The notes under the pieces: model-generated
Told to the model about the DNA's origin: nothing
What the model saw: the letters and a program-made list of their open reading frames with translations, nothing else
Databases searched by the model: none
Shown here: positions 1-5,362 of the stretch, in pieces
Numbering within the stretch: position 1 is the first letter of the stretch
How the letters are laid out: each line of letters starts with the position of its first letter
Made by a program: the position numbers and the translations under genes
Origin: Candidatus Gracilibacteria bacterium CG2_30_37_12
GTDB taxonomy: Bacteria; Patescibacteriota; Gracilibacteria; BD1-5; UBA2023
NCBI GenBank assembly: GCA_001873165.1
Contig: MNYO01000030.1
Location: 1-5,376, forward strand
Length of the DNA: 5,376 bases
Direction: 5' to 3'

Positions 1-47
1 AAATAGGAGGAAAGTACGAGAATGGAAAAAGTCAGAAACTTCTTCAT
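1..47 (-). CDS. possible start of a secreted or membrane protein, truncated by the window edge
   Basis: An ATG at 47-45 on the minus strand opens a frame reading MKKFLTFSILVLSSY before the window ends. Two lysines followed by a hydrophobic run look like the start of a signal peptide or first membrane helix. Only 15 codons are visible, so neither function nor reality is secure. A TATAAT-like string lies a few bases upstream on the same strand (around 54-59), but there is no clear ribosome binding site. It could equally be a chance frame in AT-rich DNA. Confidence 0.25.
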   Translation of the reverse strand, partial: MKKFLTFSILVLSSY

Positions 48-136
48 AATCTATTATATCAGGATATAATATGAAGGAGTATATAATCAAATATTAAAAA
101 TGTATTAAAATTGGAGAGGAAAATAAAATTTTCTTT

Positions 137-265
137 TTATTTTGGAAAATAAGTAATCTCATTCAGAGTACTACTTCCACCTCCAATTGCCATAATAGCG
201 TCACCATTGATGTAAAACAGATGAACTTGGAGAAATTCAGTTCTATTATATTGAAATCTTAGTTG
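137..265 (-). pseudogene. relic resembling the core of a LOG / lysine-decarboxylase-like protein
   Basis: On the minus strand, an open stretch between a TAG (268-266) and a TAA (139-137) contains DAIMAIGGGSSTLNEI, followed a few residues later by the stop. This matches the pattern of the nucleotide-binding core of the LOG (cytokinin-activating, PGGxGTxxE) and TIGR00725-type families, where a D-A-[IV]-x-x-[LI]-x-GG-x-x-T-L-x-E segment sits mid-protein. The preceding residues, FQYNRTEFLQ, are also loosely similar to the F-Y-x-x-R-K region upstream of that core. A complete member would be about 150-200 residues, whereas this frame has 43 codons. Its only ATG (193-191) lies inside the motif, and a stop follows almost at once. 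I read it as a decayed fragment of a once-longer minus-strand gene. Chance resemblance remains possible because the evidence is one short motif. Confidence 0.35.
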
Positions 266-316
266 CTATACAAATTTTAGTACGAGTAAATATTTATGGA
301 AAATAGTGTTTTTCAA

Positions 317-322
317 TATAAT
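317..322 (+). promoter_or_regulatory. possible -10 box upstream of the VTT-PAP2 gene
   Basis: A perfect TATAAT lies 30 bases before the ATG at 353. No good TTGACA-like hexamer sits 16-18 bases upstream (the best is TTATGG at 294-299), so this rests on the -10 alone in AT-rich DNA. If used, transcription would start near 329 and leave a leader of only about 20-25 bases, without a Shine-Dalgarno motif. Confidence 0.3.
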
Positions 323-352
323 CCAATGGTTTTAGTTATTACATAAAAAATA

Positions 353-1699
353 ATGTCAATAATAAATACGATTCAAGTTCTTTCCTGACCAGTATTACAC
401 CATTGGTGATATTGGATTATTTTTCTTGCTTCCATATGAGAAGCGACTCCACTCATTGGAGCATTAGTTCCTGGACACACGATAGTTATCCTTGGGGGAT
501 TCCTCGCAAAATTGGGTATTCTTCATCTATGAAGTGTACTCATAGTTTCAGCTCTCTGAGCAATCATCGGGGATTTTCTTGGATACTGGCTCGGGAGAAG
601 ATATGGACATAATTTCATTATGAAATATGGGAAATACTTCTTTTTCAAGGAGAAATATTTTGAAAAAACTAAAAAACTTATCGCCCATCATACGGGGAAG
701 ACAATTATCATCGGACGTTTTAATCCAGTCATAAGAGCATTGGTCCCATTTGTCGCTGGATCTTCCAATATAAGTCTCTTGAAATTTTCTTTTTATAATA
801 TCGTTGGTGGTATAAGTTGGGCAGTATCCTCTGTTTTGATCGGCTTCATATTTGGACAAAGCTATGAAATTGTCGCCAAATATATTGGGAGATTCATCAC
901 TATCGCCTTAATTATAAGTATCATACTCATTTTTCTCTATCGATTCATCAATGAGAAAAAACATATCTTTCTAAAGTATCGCCCCTATCTGCTCATTCTC
1001 AACATTAGCTCGCTCTATCTTTTTTCTAAGATGCTGGAAGATGTTCTTGACTCAGAACTTGTTACAAAGTGGGATATATGGATCTATTTGCATATAGTTT
1101 CTTTTTGGAACCCTCTACTGAATAAATTTATGATTGCTGTATCAGACATCGGAAGTCCTCTAATTCTGGGAATATGTTCCATCTTGCTGGTCATATTTCT
1201 TGCACATAGGAAACAATGGTATAATTCCATGATTGTATTCCTTAGTATGACAGGAGGATGGATATTTACATCCCTCGTAAAGATATATGTGGAACGACCA
1301 AGGCCAGATACTGTGCTCATCGCAGTTCCTGATAGCTATAGCTTTCCTAGTGCTCATGCAACGATGGCAATTATTTTCTTCTCACTCCTTATTTATATTT
1401 TCAAAGATGTAATAAAAGACCGTCTGATGAGAATTATCTTTGTCATTTTAAATATTTGAGCGCTTCTTACTATCGGTTTCAGTAGAATATATTTAAATGT
1501 TCACTGGATGAGTGATGTGCTTGCTGGATTTGGGCTCGGGATGTTTTGCCTGACATTCGTTATACTGATATTGAAAATCATAGAATGATTCTTGCAAAAA
1601 AGAAAGAGTAAAAATGACTGAAATAACGGCATAATGGCAAAAAGTGTGTGGCTGTTTTGACTACTTCACCCCGCTTCCAGAGGGCAGATAAGGGGGTAA
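353..1699 (+). CDS. VTT (DedA-family) / PAP2 phosphatase fusion membrane protein, UGA read as Gly
   Basis: This 448-residue polytopic membrane protein joins two domains. The N-terminal VTT/DedA domain (about 15-170) shows IGEATPLIGALVPG, the segment ALGAIIGDFLGYWLGRRYG, and R122-F-N-P-x-x-R128-x-x-x-P132-x-x-AG. A linking helix (about 180-198) leads to a PAP2 domain (about 225-410) with all three catalytic motifs: K310-x6-R317-P318, P332-S-A-H335 and S377-R378-x5-H384-x3-D388. H384 and H335 would form and release the phospho-enzyme. Known DedA proteins move polyprenyl phosphate or phospholipid across the membrane, and PAP2 enzymes dephosphorylate lipid pyrophosphates. I infer coupled recycling of undecaprenyl-phosphate. 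In-frame UGAs occur at 386, 407, 437, 530, 557, 1457, 1586, 1619 and 1658; the one at 557 falls on the conserved Gly of LGAIIGD, and the third PAP2 motif lies beyond 1457. ATG 353 is the first start after an in-frame TAA (344). Residues 426-448 come from the inserted repeat; the original end was probably residue 426. Confidence 0.93.
1620..1627. repeat. left target-site duplication of the left element (GAAATAAC)
   Basis: GAAATAAC here is repeated exactly at 1810-1817, on the far side of the element. An 8-bp direct repeat abutting both ends is the mark left by transposition. Its final C is shared with the first base of the 186-bp match, so the exact element edge is ambiguous by a base or so. 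Confidence 0.7.
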
Positions 1700-1809
1700 A
1701 TTAGTCAAAAACAAGCCAAATTTAGCGAGAAATATAAAAGTTGATACTTGGGTGCCTTAGATAAGAGAACAACTTGTATTTTTAACCACACATAATTTTC
1801 TATTTAACC
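1628..1809 (+). mobile_element. MITE-like non-autonomous element, left copy
   Basis: A 182-bp unit that begins GGCATAATGG and ends TATTTAACC. Its outer 24 bases on each side form an imperfect inverted repeat (16 of 24 match), ending in a perfect inner block of TGTGTGG (1645-1651) against CCACACA (1786-1792). A perfect 8-bp direct repeat flanks it, and an identical copy exists elsewhere in the window. It encodes no transposase and would have to be moved in trans. GG tips together with an 8-bp AT-rich target duplication are compatible with ISL3-type transposases, but I cannot name the partner family. It has inserted in the last codons of the VTT-PAP2 gene and supplies that gene's present stop codon (TAA 1697-1699). 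Confidence 0.75.
1649..1718 (+). other. long imperfect hairpin inside the left element
   Basis: The arm 1649-1672 (starts TGGCTGTTTTGACTA, ends ACCCC) pairs with 1693-1718 (starts GGGGT, ends TAGTCAAAAACAAGCCA). Most positions pair, with two single-base bulges and a few mismatches, around a loop of about 20 bases. Most of the GC-rich sequence of the element is here. It could fold in transcripts that read out of the VTT-PAP2 gene and stabilise or end them; no clear U-run follows, so a classic intrinsic terminator is not shown. Confidence 0.6.
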
Positions 1810-1817
1810 GAAATAAC
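1810..1817. repeat. right target-site duplication of the left element (GAAATAAC)
   Basis: Exact copy of the octamer at 1620-1627, immediately after the CC that ends the element. Confidence 0.7.
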
Positions 1818-1823
1818 AAATAA
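1818..1823 (+). other. relict last codon and stop of the VTT-PAP2 gene
   Basis: If the element plus one copy of the octamer is removed, the VTT-PAP2 frame runs ...GAC TGA AAT AAC directly into AAA TAA here, giving a 426-residue protein ending N-D-G-N-N-K. This places the insertion one sense codon before the original stop and explains why the present protein carries a tail read from the element. Confidence 0.6.
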
Positions 1824-2023
1824 AACTTAATCAGATTGTGTGAAAAATGATTACAAGTAAAATATATAAGTCATTCGTGCACCTTAGTCTTTCATTACAA
1901 AGTATTTTCCTAAGTAAGAATTTACCTGAAAAGTAAAATCGATTCTACAGAAAAAAGAATTCCGTCTGAGACATTCATTTTACAAAATAGTATTTTACTT
2001 GGAAATGTAACGCGAATGTAACT
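1824..2023. other. AT-rich intergenic region with short inverted repeats
   Basis: I find no plausible gene here on either strand. An 11-bp inverted pair, CAAGTAAAATA (1854-1864) and TATTTTACTTG (1991-2001), spans much of the region, and AAAATA-G-TATTTT (1984-1996) is a small palindrome. AATGTAAC is directly repeated at 2004-2011 and 2015-2022. These could be regulator sites for the downstream gene, but short matches are expected in sequence this AT-rich. No convincing -35/-10 pair was found. Confidence 0.4.
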
Positions 2024-2088
2024 CTCGATAGCTATAAAAGCTTTGTTTACTTATTAACAAAGCTTTTATGCAAAAATGTACTATCGAG
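2024..2088 (+). promoter_or_regulatory. two-tier hairpin overlapping the start codon of the zinc-ribbon gene
   Basis: The inner perfect 14-bp stem ATAAAAGCTTTGTT (2034-2047) pairs with AACAAAGCTTTTAT (2056-2069) around an 8-base loop. The outer perfect 8-bp stem CTCGATAG (2024-2031) pairs with CTATCGAG (2081-2088). Two bases of the ATG at 2068 are in the inner stem. The core GCTTTGTT/AACAAAGC followed by TTTTAT and preceded by ATAAAA resembles a bidirectional intrinsic terminator. Alternatives are an operator, or an RNA fold that hides the start codon. The structure is clear; the role is inference. Confidence 0.65.
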
Positions 2089-2937
2089 GCAGTAGATCGA
2101 GAAGAACTTACGGAAAATCATTTTATCGGACTTCATGAAGTTATGCAAGATATGTGGGCATCTGAAACCTGACTCGGAGAACTCGCACAGTGTAATGATT
2201 GTGGAAAGATGCTCTCAAAAGAGAATGTATTTTGACATCTTTCCGAAGAACTCATACAAAGAAAAGTTACAAATATTATGCAAATACTCTGAATAGATTC
2301 CGTTCCGTGTGCAATATGTAGCTCAGACAATACTCGTCTCATATACGGCCCAGATAATATCGAGAGAATTAAAAGCAGAATTCTTGATAGCGTTGATTCA
2401 TTTATAATATTGTGTATATCCGAGAAACAAGAGATTGTTGGATTCAACGAAGGATATATCGACTCGCTGGATCGTATATTTCAATTGGATTTACATGATC
2501 AATATAAAGATATTGGATTGCCAGAAATAAAACAGAGAGTGGAAAAAGCTCTTGGATATACTCCGAAGGAAATTCTCTCTATGTCCACTATGGGACTTCT
2601 CAGACCATATCGAAGTTTTCAGAATCTTTTTAAAATGATTCATGAATATGCCCTAGTACTTCCCGAATCACGCCTATGAATGCCAGGAATTGTGGAGTAT
2701 GATCGTGGTGGAGTGACGCACCGAATGAATGCGGATGTGCAGCGAGGGATATCACTTGGCATAGAAGATGATCCTATATTGCGAGCGAAAATGACAAATG
2801 CTGGTGAAACATATAATTGAGATCTTATCGTATATCCCGATGTTGTCGCTATGCAAAAAGATTTCTTTTCCAAAGATATTCGTCATTACTTTCGTATGCT
2901 CAAAAAGCAATCCACATCAAAACAAATAATACAATAG
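2068..2937 (+). CDS. zinc ribbon-like protein with weak GNAT similarity, UGA read as Gly
   Basis: This 289-residue protein is probably soluble, with no signal peptide or membrane helix. I do not recognise it firmly. Two pairs, C42-N-D-C45-G and C81-A-I-C84, look like a four-cysteine zinc ribbon. After them, a hydrophobic strand, SFIILCISEKQEIVGF, followed by M172-S-T-M-G-L-L-R-P-Y-R182-S, resembles the strand and start of motif A of GNAT acetyltransferases (L-x-V-x-P-x-Y-R-G-x-G-x-G). The glycines that hold the acetyl-CoA pyrophosphate are missing, so activity is doubtful. In-frame UGAs at 2170, 2233, 2290, 2677 and 2818 join frames that the standard code would break into pieces; the frame ends in TAG. 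ATG 2068 is the first ATG after in-frame stops at 2029 and 2035 but lies in a hairpin stem; Met26 (2143) is the alternative start. The kinase gene follows after 97 bp on the same strand. Confidence 0.8.
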
Positions 2938-3034
2938 AAACTTATGAATACGTAATAAAAAGTATTTTTCGTCTACACAAAATAACATTCCTCCGTATAC
3001 TCCCATTATCATATTTTATGAATCATTTCAAAAT
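2938..3034 (+). other. short spacer before the histidine kinase gene
   Basis: These 97 AT-rich bases contain no obvious terminator or Shine-Dalgarno motif. The kinase frame stays open upstream through it when UGA is Gly, so the start rests on the first ATG that puts a membrane helix at the N-terminus. Co-transcription with the upstream gene is plausible. Confidence 0.4.
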
Positions 3035-5140
3035 ATGAGCTATTATGCTTTTATATACACTATCTCTATAGTATTATCCATAGGTTGTGGTATTCTCGTT
3101 CTTAAAAGATATTGGAATATTTCTGGTCTCTTTTTCTTCCTATTTACTATATTTTGATCCCTTTGGTTCTTGTTTTATTATTTATTTTTCTCAGGTATTA
3201 CCAATACTTGAATTCTATTATTACTTTCACGATTTGATTTCTGAATAAGTCTCGGGGCTAATTATACACTCTTATTGTTTATAATATTTTTCAACAAAAA
3301 AACTTCGCGAGAATCAATCCGTTATATTTACATCATATCTGCAAGTTATTTATTGATACTATTTCTTCATGTCTTTACTCCATTAATTATTTCTGGATTA
3401 ACGTACGTAAATTGAGAGCATGTATATCGAGAGGTTCCAGGTCTACTTTATATATCTAATCCCCTCCTTCATATCGTAGGAATATCTCTTCTTGCTTATT
3501 TCTCCATAAAGCAGTTAAAGAAACAAACCTATCTCGATCGTATTCGTTTAAAGCGTATTCTCTTTTGAGCACTTTTCCCTCTTTCTGCTGCCATAATTCT
3601 CCAACTCATATTACCAATATATGGACTCTGGATTTTAGAAAAAGAAATCATATTTTCCTATACTGCTTTCGTTATCTATGTTTTTTATGTTCTCAAGCGC
3701 TATTATTTCTCCTCTCTCGAATACGGTATAGGGAAAATATTTATTGCATATCTCTCTATTATTCTTTCGATTGTTTCGATTAATACTATCTCCTTTCTCT
3801 ATCTTCATTTTAAGACGGGACCGATCAATAATTATTGGATGTTTCAGGATCATTATTCCATTATTGATACGGTAGTTTGAGTGATTATCTTTTACATTTC
3901 ATATACCTATCTGCATAGGATTTTTCTCGGCAATCACCTCCTTATAGAACTTAAAAAAAGTATTCAAAAACTTGAGCAAAATATCTCTTATCTGACTTCT
4001 TTTCCAGAACTCGAAAGGTATCTTTCTATGGAAATGAAGCGAATTTTTAAAACCAATTTTTGTACACTTCAAATGTTTCATACACTTGATCACAAAAACG
4101 AAATTCAGAGGTATTTCGAAAATAGTCTCACGGATAAAATTTTCATCAATGACGTCGTTTTTATAGAAGAAAAGAAAAATAAATTTAATAAAGATCAGTT
4201 ACTTAGTGAACTTCCTGAGGAAACTTTCTTGGTTCTACCGATTTTTGATACCGATGGTGTGGTAAATATGGGAGTTTTTATCATCGGAGCAAAGTCTTTT
4301 GGGGATTTCTATACGATTAATGAAATCAATATTTTATGGGAATTTATTACATTTCTGGAATTACATATCAAGTATATAAAAACATATCAACTCTTACAGG
4401 ATTTTTCCATGAATCTTGATAAGAAAGTAGATAAAAAAACAATCGAGTATAATATTCTCGTAAACAAACAAAAAGAGTTTATTAGTATCATTTCCCATGA
4501 AATAAAAGCTCCGATTTCCAATGCTATTTTTCAAGCGGATAGTATCATCGACGACATCGAAAATACATCCATTCCTCGAGAGATAATAAAAGAAGAACTT
4601 CTTCTCCTCAACGAGGAACTTCTGAAAATAGGAGAACTTACCACAAGACTCTTTTCTATGCAATATTTCGATACTCGTTCTATAGAACTATTCAAAGAGC
4701 AGATACAAATAACTAATCTGTTAGAGTCTGAATATGAAATCTATACACATTTGCACGAGGATATTACTTTCATTAATTTAGTCGAAGGAGATATGGGTTT
4801 TATAAAACTCGATAAAATACAATTCCATCAGGTACTCACTAATCTGCTACAAAATGCCATAAAATTTCTCGACAAAAAAGAATCGATTATACTTATAGAA
4901 GCATGCATAAAAGATGGACTTTTCCATATGAATATCGAAGATAATGGACGAGGTTTCCAAGGAATTAACACTGAACATTTATTTGATCGTTATTCTACGG
5001 GTAGTGGTGAGTCTATCGGTCTCGGCATGGGACTCTATCTCTGTAAGAAAATCATAGATATGCATGGGGGAAATATAAGCGCTGATATAAGCGATCGGCT
5101 CGGATGAGCAAGATTCAGTATACAAATCCCATTAAGCTAG
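3035..5140 (+). CDS. membrane sensor histidine kinase with multi-TM sensor and GAF-like region, UGA read as Gly
   Basis: This 701-residue protein opens with eight or nine hydrophobic helices (about 3-23, 29-52, 72-87, 96-123, 138-158, 174-200, 205-221, 233-257, 274-295), resembling the 7TM-type sensor region of some histidine kinases. A GAF-like region (about 320-450) and a helical linker follow. The dimerisation helix carries SH488EIKAPIS, with His488 as the likely phospho-acceptor. The ATPase domain shows the N box (N603-L-L-Q-N607-A), G1 (D636-N-G-R-G) and G2 (G662-L-G-M-G-L). It should autophosphorylate and pass phosphate to a response regulator, none of which is encoded here. Position H+4 is Ala rather than the Thr/Asn linked to phosphatase activity in HisKA kinases, which may favour kinase output. 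In-frame UGAs: 3155, 3209, 3242, 3413, 3566, 3878 and 5105; the last lies in the C-terminal GGARFSIQIP, typical of the family end. The signal sensed is unknown. Confidence 0.93.
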
Positions 5141-5141
5141 T

Positions 5142-5169
5142 TATTCATAAAAACACAAATATATGAATA
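5142..5169 (+). other. short AT-only-rich hairpin after the kinase stop codon
   Basis: TATTCATA (5142-5149) pairs perfectly with TATGAATA (5162-5169) around a 12-base loop, beginning one base past the TAG. The stem has one G-C pair and no U-run, so it is weak as a terminator. It may be a remnant of the original 3' end of this transcript, cut by the element at 5173. Confidence 0.3.
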
Positions 5170-5172
5170 TTC
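5165..5172. repeat. inner flank of the right element, imperfect target duplication
   Basis: GAATATTC borders the right element on its kinase side; the far side has GAAAACTC (5355-5362). Six of eight bases agree. This could be a target duplication that has mutated, or it may mean that the two flanks did not arise from one insertion. Confidence 0.35.
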
Positions 5173-5355
5173 GGTTAAATAGAAAATTATGTGTGGTTAA
5201 AAATACAAGTTGTTCTCTTATCTAAGGCACCCAAGTATCAACTTTTATATTTCTCGCTAAATTTGGCTTGTTTTTGACTAATTTACCCCCTTATCTGCCC
5301 TCTGGAAGCGGGGTGAAGTAGTCAAAACAGCCACACACTTTTTGCCATTATGCCG
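5170..5355 (-). repeat. right arm of the perfect 186-bp inverted repeat
   Basis: Reverse complement of 1627-1812 with no mismatch. Zero divergence implies recent duplication, gene conversion between copies, or an assembly effect. Confidence 0.97.
5173..5354 (-). mobile_element. MITE-like non-autonomous element, right copy (inverted)
   Basis: Same 182-bp unit as 1628-1809 in the opposite orientation. It sits 32 bp past the kinase stop codon and, unlike the left copy, does not alter a reading frame. Its internal hairpin is at 5264-5333. The flanking octamers agree at only six of eight positions, so evidence for independent insertion is weaker than for the left copy. With the left copy it could serve as one end of a composite or invertible unit. 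Confidence 0.72.
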
Positions 5356-5362
5356 AAAACTC
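5355..5362. repeat. outer flank of the right element, imperfect target duplication
   Basis: GAAAACTC, six of eight matches to GAATATTC (5165-5172). The remaining bases up to 5376 are too short to interpret. Confidence 0.35.

Larger units (their letters stand above)
1..352. other. AT-rich stretch without an intact gene
   Basis: Apart from the minus-strand fragment at 137-265 and the possible minus-strand start at 1-47, no frame on either strand reads as a convincing protein, even with UGA taken as Gly. An AGGAGG at 5-10 is followed 11 bases later by ATG (22-24), but that frame stops after 14 codons. I see no tRNA-like or repeat structure. The right part presumably carries the promoter and leader of the VTT-PAP2 gene. 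Confidence 0.5.
1627..1812 (+). repeat. left arm of a perfect 186-bp inverted repeat
   Basis: This stretch is identical, base for base, to the reverse complement of 5170-5355. The match ends abruptly on both sides (1626 and 1813 differ from their partners). The arms enclose 3357 bp carrying two complete genes. Confidence 0.97.

Noticed and set aside
22..66. Tiny + strand peptide after AGGAGG at 5-10
   Set aside because: Fourteen codons, an 11-base gap from the AGGAGG, and no recognisable content.
403..612. Short + strand open frame of 69 codons
   Set aside because: It overlaps the VTT-PAP2 gene in another frame and shows no family motif.
620..1459. Stand-alone 279-residue PAP2-like gene starting at 620 and ending at TGA 1457
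   Set aside because: It is the middle of the larger gene. The upstream frame encodes the conserved first half of the DedA domain, and the third PAP2 motif follows the UGA.
1627..1812. CRISPR or other short-repeat array
   Set aside because: Only two copies in opposite orientation, far apart; no regularly spaced repeats in the window.
1854..2001. 11-bp inverted pair CAAGTAAAATA / TATTTTACTTG as a regulatory structure
   Set aside because: The arms are 126 bases apart and nearly all A/T, so chance is a sufficient explanation; noted only in the intergenic entry.
2410..2679. Separate 89-residue gene ending at TGA 2677
   Set aside because: It is an internal part of the 289-residue frame, bounded only by UGA codons.
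3881..5107. Soluble kinase starting at GTG 3881 and ending after Gly at 5107
   Set aside because: UGA at 3878 is Gly in this code. The upstream frame encodes the membrane sensor helices, and the frame continues past UGA 5105 to a TAG at 5138.
1627..5355. Single large transposon with 186-bp terminal inverted repeats and its own transposase
   Set aside because: Neither enclosed gene is a transposase or recombinase. The outer flanking octamers agree poorly (5/8), while the left arm alone has a perfect 8-bp duplication, so two small elements fit better.
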